DNA from: DATGJX01 sp035279385
GTDB taxonomy: Bacteria > Vulcanimicrobiota > Vulcanimicrobiia > Vulcanimicrobiales > Vulcanimicrobiaceae
Direction: 5' to 3'
Assembly: GCA_035279385.1 (NCBI GenBank)
Contig: DATEHZ010000078.1
Coordinates: 1 to 21,695 of the forward strand
DNA length: 21,695 nt
Below the pieces are notes generated by a model that worked only from the letters and a program-made list of their open reading frames with translations, ran no database searches and was not told where the DNA came from. A program made the position numbers and the translations under genes. Of the stretch, positions 15,501 through 21,038 are shown piece after piece. Every line of letters begins with the position of its first letter. Position 1 is the stretch's first letter.

Positions 15501-16996
15501 TCGCGCAACTGCTCGAGAACGTGCGCATGCTCGACGTGTATCCCTACTATTGCACGGAGCAGACGATGTCGGCGGCATTGCCGGCGGTCTTCGTCGACCG
15601 GATGTTCGAGCGCACCGGCTCGCGCATGCCCTCCGACGTCTCGCCGCCGAAGGTGATCGCCCACGCGATCGACCGGCTCGCCGAACTGCAGCATGCCGAC
15701 GGCTCGTGGGGTTGGTGGGAGACGGACGCGGGGCATCCCTTCATGACGGCGTACGCGATGTACGGCTTAGCGGAATTTCGAAAAGCCGGCTACACCGTAC
15801 CCGCCTCGATGTTTGAGCGCGGCCTCGAGAGTTTGGAAACGCAGCTCGCCGCTGCGGACACCGATACGCTGCGCTTCTGGGGCGGCGCGCAAGCCGGCTC
15901 CGAATGGAACACGCGCGCATTCATGCTCTTTGCGCTCGCCGACGCGGATCCGTTGCACGTCGATCGCCGCATTTTGAATCAAACGCTGCACCATGCACGC
16001 GGCTTGAATTCGTACGCGCTCGCGGTACTCGGTTTGGCGTATCACGAGCTGGGCGACGATGCTACCGCGCGCAGACTGCGCGACGAGCTCAATGGACGTG
16101 CGCTGAGCACGACCGCGTATACCTACTGGATCGGTGCAACGTGGCATTACGCGTGGGAAGACGATCCCATTGAAACAACGGCGTATGCGCTGCGACTGAA
16201 TGCGGCGGTCGATCCGAACTCACCCATCGTTCCACGAGTGATTGCCTTCCTGCGATCCGAGCAGCGCGGATCGTGGTGGTATACGACGAAAGATACGGCC
16301 GCGGCGGTCTACGCCATTAGTGAAGCCGAACAACCGGCGCCCGGCGAGTTTCATCCGGATGAAGTCGTCACCGTACTCGCCGGCGACCGCGTCGTGAAAA
16401 CACTGCACATCACGACCCCGGTGTTGACGGAGGCCGACGCGCAGGTCGACGTTCCCGCATCCGTCCTAAGTAACGGCACCGTCGTACGCTTCGTTCGTTC
16501 CGGCCGCGGCGCGCTCTACTGGGCTACCGATTTCACGCGATACGCGCCCTGGAGCGTTCACGCGGTGCGCGATTCGAGCCGCTCGCTCTTCGCGCGGCTC
16601 TTTCCCAAAGCGCCGCCGCTGCAAATCGAGCGCACGTACACGCTGGATCACGCCGGTCCCTGGCGCGTCGGAGACGTCGTGCACGTCCACGTGCGCGTGC
16701 GTGCGCGGGAAGACGTACAGTACGTCGCGGTTGAGGATCCGTTCCCGGCGGGCGTCGAGTACGCGCCGCCGCAAGGGCAGGCCGCGACCTCAAATTGGAG
16801 CGGCGTGCAGTTTTTCGACGATCGCGCGGTGTTTTTCGCCGATGAAATCTCTGCGCGTTGGCCGCTGTATCTCGACTACGATCTGCGCGTGACGACGCCG
16901 GGGCGGTATTCGGCCCCGCCGCCGGACGCCTACGCCATGTACGGGCCGCCGATCGCCGCGACGGGCTCGGGCGAGCACGTGACGGTGGGCCCATAA
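12587..16996 (+). CDS. Alpha-2-macroglobulin-like protease inhibitor with intact thioester
   Basis: This is a 1469-residue bacterial alpha-2-macroglobulin. A type I signal peptide (about 1-22, cleaved after ALA) exports it; there is no lipobox. Macroglobulin (MG) domains follow, with the hallmark TDRPVYRPGQTV at 220-231, IVDDAIYAVQ at 685-694 and PDNLTTWRTSALGV from 806. The likely bait region lies between about 697 and 780. The thioester motif is C989-T-E-Q992 in YPYYCTEQTMS, at the head of a helical thioester domain (SWGWWETDAGHPFMTAYAMYGL). The C-terminal 140 residues look like the receptor-binding-type MG domain. Family members trap attacking proteases by bait cleavage and thioester coupling; that is family knowledge. 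Size is close to E. coli YfaS and YfhM. No penicillin-binding protein 1C gene is adjacent. ATG codons at 12587 and 12590 are both possible starts, without a clear ribosome binding site. Confidence 0.95.
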   Translation: MMKRVFSAAVLVICLSLTCALAQDTDSEGFWFDGGSTTVTPGTPFTMDYYAYSDLPIRVRIYRLSLEQAIAFVRGERRENGDPVWDGSVKTRSKEPAREISVGPFETGFYEIRSTLGRTDRKILGSVTTLGLLRVHDVRGGAAWAIDLRTFRRHQGPTKIRVIAKNSERVVRADVNGLALLPAEAAQTMLVAQTADGSADIWAPSWTGDAQPHQVDYVQTDRPVYRPGQTVNFRAIVRAGFEDAYRIPSGKHRIEITDENGAKIYDRSLALSRFGTIGDAAQLPQSARLGNYAVAIDGREVKWFSVQAYKKPEYVVEAQRSADSIVSGDSAAVNVQARYLFGRPAAGMRVHYRLWSGWYWYRYYDPLAWNSWQNAGDPAHLPKLDGEGVTDASGQLRVRISTQHVANPYAMTFDVEARDDSGRTVSTSTSMIAYPSSVRLDLSPSLWFANRGDDVALTVKAADLQGKAVAGARVQLTYTRELWDARERKQHVDGAGSADVITAADGVAIAHWRPQESGSYDIVARTRDQRGNESVSSRYVWVMGGDESWMPPTEQPVLVPAHETLATDERPRVLVRLPAPGRDVLIAVVSDRVRSLHVLHVTGYTASLRLDAPPNASQFTVQAFLPSENGIAQAQVQFHRETPKRLHIVLRADRARYEPEARANIDAYVTDASGKPVRSEVSIGIVDDAIYAVQSDDGADPVAGFYANTAYVWNDADWYRPNYLHEQYVAPAASEQGMPEGRPVLKTIAKISSRAVGNLVRPGTTADVYGVNGGVVVRRTFLDTAYWTPAVMTDARGHARISLIWPDNLTTWRTSALGVTAQTAIGSARLESLVTKDFLVRLETPRFLRAGDTTTITGIAQGQKTARSVHLKFEPKVDDPITQALELDANASASASWQFDAGSLLGNRLLTLTGSDGVRADAMQLPLPIESAGSAEHLRDAGDIAQSDSVSLSVPAGYDPGTLHITLTPSVIAQLLENVRMLDVYPYYCTEQTMSAALPAVFVDRMFERTGSRMPSDVSPPKVIAHAIDRLAELQHADGSWGWWETDAGHPFMTAYAMYGLAEFRKAGYTVPASMFERGLESLETQLAAADTDTLRFWGGAQAGSEWNTRAFMLFALADADPLHVDRRILNQTLHHARGLNSYALAVLGLAYHELGDDATARRLRDELNGRALSTTAYTYWIGATWHYAWEDDPIETTAYALRLNAAVDPNSPIVPRVIAFLRSEQRGSWWYTTKDTAAAVYAISEAEQPAPGEFHPDEVVTVLAGDRVVKTLHITTPVLTEADAQVDVPASVLSNGTVVRFVRSGRGALYWATDFTRYAPWSVHAVRDSSRSLFARLFPKAPPLQIERTYTLDHAGPWRVGDVVHVHVRVRAREDVQYVAVEDPFPAGVEYAPPQGQAATSNWSGVQFFDDRAVFFADEISARWPLYLDYDLRVTTPGRYSAPPPDAYAMYGPPIAATGSGEHVTVGP

Positions 16997-16997
16997 G

Positions 16998-17014
16998 CGC
17001 CGACTCCGGCGTTT
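16998..17014 (+). terminator. Short hairpin after the macroglobulin gene
   Basis: CGCCG (16998-17002) and CGGCG (17007-17011) enclose a four-base loop and are followed by TTT, directly after the TAA at 16994-16996. It is short with a minimal T tract, so it is only a weak terminator candidate, and it abuts the rpsU -35 box. Confidence 0.35.
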
Positions 17015-17041
17015 GACGGCGCTGGGCGGCTATGGTATGGT
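17013..17041 (+). promoter_or_regulatory. Promoter of rpsU-yqeY
   Basis: TTGACG (17013-17018) and TATGGT (17036-17041) are separated by exactly 17 bases, and the -10 is preceded by TGG (17033-17035), an extended -10. Initiation would fall near 17048, giving a leader of about 64 bases before the rpsU ATG. This is the best -35/-10 pair in the window. Confidence 0.65.
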
Positions 17042-17048
17042 GAGCAAT

Positions 17049-17068
17049 CGGGGCCCGCTTGGGCCTCG
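17049..17068 (+). promoter_or_regulatory. Hairpin in the rpsU mRNA leader
   Basis: CGGGGCCC (17049-17056) pairs with GGGCCTCG (17061-17068) around the loop GCTT, eight positions with one G-U pair. It would sit at the very 5' end of the predicted rpsU transcript, followed by AAATTTT. It may stabilise the mRNA or be a site for autoregulation; neither is shown by sequence alone. Confidence 0.45.
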
Positions 17069-17111
17069 AAATTTTCGCGCGCCGCGCGGTCGTAAAGGGG
17101 GGTTGTAAATA

Positions 17112-17282
17112 ATGGAAGTACGCGTTGCTCCGGGCGAGTCGATTGAGAGCGCGCTGCGCCGTTTCAAGAAAGCCACCCAAAAGGCCGGCGTCTTGGCGGA
17201 AGCGCGCAAGCACGAGCATTACGAGAAACCGAGCGTCCGCCGCAAGAAGAAGTCGGCAGCCGCCCGCAAGCGCCGCGCCTAA
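17112..17282 (+). CDS. rpsU: 30S ribosomal protein S21
   Basis: This is a 56-residue S21 of the small ribosomal subunit. It begins MEVRVAPGESIESALRRFKK and ends in a strongly basic tail (VRRKKKSAAARKRRA), the typical S21 form. The ribosome binding site is strong: AAAGGGGGG at 17094-17102, nine bases before the ATG. The stop TAA overlaps the yqeY ATG by one base (TAATG), so translation is coupled. The rpsU-yqeY pair is widely conserved. The upstream promoter and leader hairpin suggest the pair has its own transcript. Confidence 0.96.
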   Translation: MEVRVAPGESIESALRRFKKATQKAGVLAEARKHEHYEKPSVRRKKKSAAARKRRA

Positions 17283-17728
17283 TGGCCGCGCTCAAAGACC
17301 GTTTCGCCGCCGATCTCAAGGAGGCGATGAAGGCACGTGACCAGCTTCGGGTCGACACACTGCGGTCGGCCCTTTCCGGTTTTACGTATAAGCGCACCGA
17401 AGCCGGCGTGGAACTGAGCGAGAGCGACGAGCTGGACGTCGTGCGCAAGCAAGTCAAGCAGCGCAACGACTCGGCTGCGGAATTTGAAAAAGCCGGCCGG
17501 GCGGAGCTCGCGGACAAGGAAAAGCGCGAGCGGGATATTCTGCTGGCCTACTTGCCGGCGCAGAAATCGGCCGACGAGGTGCGCTCCGTGGTGAAGGCGA
17601 TTATCACCGAGTTGCCCGGCGAGACGCGCAACCAAGGCTCGGTCATGAAGCTGGCTATGGCCCAGCTCAAGGGTGTGGCCGACGGCAACCTCGTCCGGCA
17701 GATCGTCACCGAAGAACTTTCCGCATAA
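17282..17728 (+). CDS. yqeY: GatB/YqeY domain protein
   Basis: This is a 148-residue stand-alone YqeY protein, related to the C-terminal tRNA-binding tail domain of GatB. The N-terminal helical part (LKDRFAADLKEAMKARDQLRVDTLRSALS) and the C-terminal part (QGSVMKLAMAQLKGVADGNLVRQIVTEEL) are both characteristic and of normal length. The exact biochemical role of free-standing YqeY is not settled; tRNA-related binding is assumed from the fold. It starts at ATG 17282, overlapping the rpsU stop, and has no ribosome binding site of its own, so it depends on coupling. Its stop lies in the left arm of the terminator that follows. Confidence 0.94.
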   Translation: MAALKDRFAADLKEAMKARDQLRVDTLRSALSGFTYKRTEAGVELSESDELDVVRKQVKQRNDSAAEFEKAGRAELADKEKRERDILLAYLPAQKSADEVRSVVKAIITELPGETRNQGSVMKLAMAQLKGVADGNLVRQIVTEELSA

Positions 17729-17755
17729 AGGCTTCTCTTCTAAGAAGCCTTTTTT
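17727..17755 (+). terminator. Intrinsic terminator of rpsU-yqeY
   Basis: AAAGGCTTCT (17727-17736) and AGAAGCCTTT (17743-17752) form a perfect 10-bp stem with a six-base loop, and the T run extends to 17755. The left arm includes the last bases of the yqeY stop codon. This is a textbook intrinsic terminator. Confidence 0.88.
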
Positions 17756-17771
17756 CGTAACTTTCGCGAAG

Positions 17772-17786
17772 CGAGCAGGTAGCTCG
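17772..17786 (+). promoter_or_regulatory. Small hairpin presenting the nfeD ribosome binding site
   Basis: CGAGC (17772-17776) and GCTCG (17782-17786) can pair, leaving AGGTA in the loop. AGG is the only ribosome-binding-like sequence before the nfeD ATG at 17791, about ten bases away. The stem is short, so this may be chance. Confidence 0.3.
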
Positions 17787-17790
17787 TACC

Positions 17791-18450
17791 ATGGAATTGG
17801 TTCATGCGCTCAACATGCCGCTGGTCAGTGCGGTCCTGCTTACGGTGGGACTTCTTGGCCTGCTGCTCGAGATGCAGACCCTCCATGGCGTCGCGGGGCT
17901 TCTCGGACTAGGCGCCCTCGGACTGTTCTTCGGCGCGCATATCGCCGATCATCACGCCGGGCCGCTGGTCATTATCTTGGCAATCATCGGCATCGCCGGC
18001 ATTCTGTGGGAACTCCACGTCGTGCCGGGACACGGCGCCCCGGGCGTTCTAGGCGGCGCGATGCTGCTGCTCTCGGTGCTGCTCGCGTTCGGCACGCCGA
18101 TGATCTTCGTCGCGATGCAAACGGTCGCGAGCGCCATCGTGCTCACCGTGATCCTGTTTTACGTCGCGACGCGCATCTTTCCGGAAAACGCGTGGATCAA
18201 GAAACTGACCTTCGCCGGCGCGCAGGGTGCCGATTACGTGACGAGTTCCGATTTTAGTTCGCTGCTCGGAAAGAGCGGCGTTGCCTCGACCTTTCTGCGT
18301 CCGTCGGGCGTCGCGCTCATCGACGGTCAGCGCGCGGACGTCCTCACGCGAGGCGAATTCATCCAAGAGGGAACCCCTATTCGAGTAACGCGCGTCGAGG
18401 GGTCGCGCATTTTCGTGGAGCCGATCGAGCTCCCGAGCTACAAGGAGTAG
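17791..18450 (+). CDS. nfeD: NfeD-like membrane protein
   Basis: This is a 219-residue NfeD-family protein of the short type, without the ClpP-like serine protease domain of long NfeD. Five hydrophobic segments are visible (about 9-27, 33-52, 57-75, 83-100, 110-129). A C-terminal soluble domain (about 150-219) with LLGKSGVASTFLRPSGVALIDGQRADVLTRGE is the OB-fold NfeD domain. These proteins act with flotillin-like partners in membrane microdomains. The floA gene starts four bases after its stop, the usual pairing, equivalent to B. subtilis yqeZ-floA. It is the first gene after the rpsU-yqeY terminator. A promoter for it must lie in or just after that terminator, but I cannot identify one. Confidence 0.92.
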   Translation: MELVHALNMPLVSAVLLTVGLLGLLLEMQTLHGVAGLLGLGALGLFFGAHIADHHAGPLVIILAIIGIAGILWELHVVPGHGAPGVLGGAMLLLSVLLAFGTPMIFVAMQTVASAIVLTVILFYVATRIFPENAWIKKLTFAGAQGADYVTSSDFSSLLGKSGVASTFLRPSGVALIDGQRADVLTRGEFIQEGTPIRVTRVEGSRIFVEPIELPSYKE

Positions 18451-18454
18451 TACC

Positions 18455-19474
18455 GTGGTTGCAGCCAGCGCGGCGATTATCTTTTTCGTCGTCATCATCG
18501 CGTTCTCTATTTTCCTGTATTACGTTCCGGTCGGATTGTGGTTCACGTCCGTCGCCTCAGGCGTACCGGTTTCGATCGGCTCGCTCATCGGCATGCGGTT
18601 CCGCCGCGTTCCGCCGGCGCTCATTGTGAACAACCTCATCACCGCGCGTAAAGCGGGTCTCTCGCTCACGGCCGATCAGCTGCAGTCGCACTACATGGCC
18701 GGCGGCAACGTCGAGAACGTCGTGCGCGCGATGATCGCGGCCCAGCGGGCGCAAATTCCGCTGGATTGGCAGCGCGCGGCCGCGATCGACCTCGCGGGAC
18801 GCAACGTGCTCGAAGCGCTGCAGACATCGGTCAACCCGAAAGTCATCGAAACGCCGATCTTCCAGGGCGTCGCGCAGAACGGCATTCAGCTCAACGTCAA
18901 AGCGCGAATCACGGTGCGCAGCAATCTCGATCGCTACGTCGGCGGCGCGGGCGAGCCGACGATCATCGCGCGCGTCGGCGAAGGCGTGGTTTCGGCGGTC
19001 GGCGCGGCGGTCGATCACAAAGAAGTGCTCGAGTATCCCGATCGCATTTCGAAAACGGTGCTCGCGAAGGGTCTGGACGCGGGAACGGCGTTCGAGATCG
19101 TGTCGATCGACATCGCCGACGTCGACGTCGGCAAGAACATCGGCGCGGAGCTGCAGATGTCGCAGGCCGAAGCGGACCGCCGCATCGCGCAGGCTAAAGC
19201 GTCGGAACGTCAGTACGCCGCACTCGCGGCCGAACAAGAGATGAAAGCCGAAACGCAGCGCATGCGCGCGAAGGTCGTCGAGGCCGAGGCACAGGTTCCG
19301 CAGGCGATCGCGCAAGCATTTCGCAGTGGCAATCTCGGCGTGATGGACTACTACAAGATGAAGAACATTCAGGCCGATTCCGACATGCGCGGCGCGATCT
19401 CCACGAGCGTGGGCACCGCCGCCGAGAACGGCTCGGCACCGCCGCTGGCCTCACCGCCGGCGAAAGGTTCGTAG
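18455..19474 (+). CDS. floA: Flotillin-like protein FloA
   Basis: This is a 339-residue FloA (YqfA/flotillin-like). One N-terminal membrane hairpin or helix (about 4-26) is followed by VGLWFTSVASGVPVSIGSLIGMRFRR, the SPFH-type domain (KVIETPIFQGVAQNGIQLNVKARITVR), and a Glu/Ala-rich coiled coil (about 235-290: SQAEADRRIAQAKASERQYAALAAEQ). The C-terminal tail after about 310 is low-complexity. FloA organises membrane microdomains and affects fluidity. The start is GTG at 18455, with AAGGAG at 18442-18447, seven bases upstream. Position after nfeD and before phoH mirrors the Bacillus order. Confidence 0.95.
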   Translation: MVAASAAIIFFVVIIAFSIFLYYVPVGLWFTSVASGVPVSIGSLIGMRFRRVPPALIVNNLITARKAGLSLTADQLQSHYMAGGNVENVVRAMIAAQRAQIPLDWQRAAAIDLAGRNVLEALQTSVNPKVIETPIFQGVAQNGIQLNVKARITVRSNLDRYVGGAGEPTIIARVGEGVVSAVGAAVDHKEVLEYPDRISKTVLAKGLDAGTAFEIVSIDIADVDVGKNIGAELQMSQAEADRRIAQAKASERQYAALAAEQEMKAETQRMRAKVVEAEAQVPQAIAQAFRSGNLGVMDYYKMKNIQADSDMRGAISTSVGTAAENGSAPPLASPPAKGS

Positions 19475-19675
19475 GTGGATTCCCGGGCGCCGATCGACCC
19501 CGCCTCCGCGCCGCCGCAGGCCCGGAAAAGCGGACCTTTGCAGGGCATGTTCCAAGATGGGAATACGGTGCTTCGAGCGATTGTCGCAAGCGAAGTGCTC
19601 GGCCCACCGGCCGCCCTGCGGGAGAACGATCTCTGGATTCTACAACCGAACGAACCGTCGACCTCAGCTCGTTAA
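19475..19675 (+). CDS. Small hypothetical protein between floA and phoH
   Basis: This 66-residue frame starts at GTG 19475 directly after the floA stop and has AAAGG (19463-19467) seven bases upstream, well placed as a ribosome binding site. The product begins with a Pro/Ala-rich segment, followed by a helix-like stretch VLRAIVASEVLGPPAALREND, and ends shortly after. It overlaps the probable phoH start by 43 bases in another frame. It occupies the place of the yqfB-yqfC-yqfD genes of Bacillus but shows no similarity that I can recognise. Support is the start signal, the tight fit and the plausible composition; a non-coding spacer is still possible. Function unknown. Confidence 0.55.
   Translation: MDSRAPIDPASAPPQARKSGPLQGMFQDGNTVLRAIVASEVLGPPAALRENDLWILQPNEPSTSAR
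19620..19624 (+). promoter_or_regulatory. Ribosome binding site that decides the phoH start
   Basis: GGGAG lies eight bases before the CTG at 19633. Between the floA end and GTG 19771 the phoH frame has no ATG, GTG or TTG, yet the PhoH N-terminal domain is encoded from about 19636. This site therefore supports CTG 19633 as the start. Confidence 0.5.
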
Positions 19676-20574
19676 GCGATCACTTCCGGCTGTTCGGAAA
19701 GTTCGATCAGAATCTCTCGGCACTCGAAGACGCACTTTCGGTCGCCCTGCGAATCGACGGCAATACGCTCGTGCTCGCGGGTGAGCGTACCGCCGTCGAG
19801 CAGGCGTACGACGTCGTGCGGCGCATGCTGGATGCGGCGGTGCGCGGCGCACAAGTAACGCCCGACGACGTCGCGCTCGCGACCTCGGACGTGCTGCGCG
19901 GGCGCTCGGAAAGCGCGCTTCCCGAGACGCTGTACCGCTCGCACCGCGGCAAAGAGATCCGCCCGAAAACCGCTGGGCAGCGTGCATTCGTCGACGCGAT
20001 CGCGCGCAATACGCTTACGTTCGGTATCGGACCGGCCGGCACGGGCAAAACGTTTCTCGCGGTCGTGATGGCGATACGAGCGCTGCGCGATCGGGAGGTC
20101 GCGCGCGTCATTCTGTCGCGTCCCGCCGTCGAAGCGGGCGAAAAACTCGGCTTTCTCCCCGGCGATTTGAAAGAAAAAGTCGATCCCTATCTGCGTCCGC
20201 TCTACGATTCGCTGGGCGAGCTGCTCGACGGCACGGTCGTGGAGCGCTATCTCGAGCGCGGCATCATCGAAGTTGCGCCGCTTGCATATATGCGCGGCCG
20301 CACGCTCTCCGACGCCTTCGTGATCTTGGATGAAGCGCAAAACGCGACGCGCGATCAGTTGAAGATGTTTCTCACGCGTTTGGGTTCGGGTTCGAAGATG
20401 ATCGTGAACGGCGACGTGACGCAAGTCGATCTTCCGGGCGGTGCGACGAGCGGTTTGCTGGAAGCGCCGAAACGCTTCGCGGGCATCGGCGACATCGGCA
20501 TCGTGGAACTGAACGAAACCGACGTCGTGCGCCATCCGCTCGTCGCCAAAATCATCCGCGCGTACGCCAGATGA
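19633..20574 (+). CDS. phoH: PhoH family ATPase (PhoH-like phosphate starvation-inducible protein)
   Basis: This is a PhoH-like cytoplasmic ATPase, 313 residues if begun at CTG 19633. The N-terminal KH-like region (STTERTVDLSSLSDHFRLFG...NLSALEDALSVALRIDGN) is a clear PhoH feature. The ATPase core has the Walker A GPAGTGKT with K139 and the Walker B ILDEAQNAT with D233 and E234, plus LSRPAVEAGEKLGFLPGDLKEKVDPYLRPLYD, which is nearly diagnostic. No ATG, GTG or TTG exists in frame before GTG 19771, which would delete the first 46 residues and much of the N-terminal domain. CTG behind GGGAG is the best fit. A sequencing error or frameshift joining it to the preceding small frame is the alternative. 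The stop overlaps the ybeY ATG (ATGA). PhoH with YbeY is linked to RNA metabolism. Confidence 0.93.
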   Translation: MDSTTERTVDLSSLSDHFRLFGKFDQNLSALEDALSVALRIDGNTLVLAGERTAVEQAYDVVRRMLDAAVRGAQVTPDDVALATSDVLRGRSESALPETLYRSHRGKEIRPKTAGQRAFVDAIARNTLTFGIGPAGTGKTFLAVVMAIRALRDREVARVILSRPAVEAGEKLGFLPGDLKEKVDPYLRPLYDSLGELLDGTVVERYLERGIIEVAPLAYMRGRTLSDAFVILDEAQNATRDQLKMFLTRLGSGSKMIVNGDVTQVDLPGGATSGLLEAPKRFAGIGDIGIVELNETDVVRHPLVAKIIRAYAR

Positions 20575-21038
20575 TCTATTTTCGCAGCGTGGTCAAGGAC
20601 AGCGGCGTCGACACGCGGCGGCTCAAATCCGTCGCGAAAAAACTGCTGCGGGAGGTGGACGAGCCGGATTCGGCGCTTTCGCTCTCGCTCGTGGACGATC
20701 GAGAGATTCAGCAGCTCAACCGCGAGCACCGGGGCAAGGACAAGCCGACGGACGTGCTGAGTTTCCCCCTGTACGAGCCCGGCGAAGAACTGCCCGGCGA
20801 GGGTGAGCGATTACTCGGGGACGTCGTCATCAGCGTGGATACGGCGCGCCGGCAGGCCGCCGGCTACGACGCCCCGCTGCAGAACGAGCTCTACCGCCTG
20901 CTGATTCACGGAATTTTGCACGTGATGGGGCACGATCACGAGCAGCCGGCAGAGCGCGCCGCCATGGAAGCCGAAGAACGGCGTCTGGCAGCCGCTATCG
21001 GCATGCCCTGGCCCTACGACGAACATGCACGAGTATAA
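20571..21038 (+). CDS. ybeY: Endoribonuclease YbeY
   Basis: This is a 155-residue YbeY, a zinc-dependent endoribonuclease involved in 16S rRNA 3' maturation and ribosome quality control. The metal motif HGILHVMGHDH supplies H113, H117 and H123. The conserved TDVLSFPLYEP and LLGDVVIS segments precede it. Length is normal. It overlaps phoH by four bases (ATGA) and its last 14 bases overlap the start of the next gene, so phoH-ybeY-dgkA form a tightly coupled unit. The C-terminus (MPWPYDEHARV) is short and variable, as usual. Confidence 0.96.
   Translation: MIYFRSVVKDSGVDTRRLKSVAKKLLREVDEPDSALSLSLVDDREIQQLNREHRGKDKPTDVLSFPLYEPGEELPGEGERLLGDVVISVDTARRQAAGYDAPLQNELYRLLIHGILHVMGHDHEQPAERAAMEAEERRLAAAIGMPWPYDEHARV

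Noticed and set aside
14435..15736. Long minus-strand open frame opposite the macroglobulin gene
   Set aside because: Arg/Val-rich translation without motifs, covering the conserved thioester-domain coding region on the other strand.
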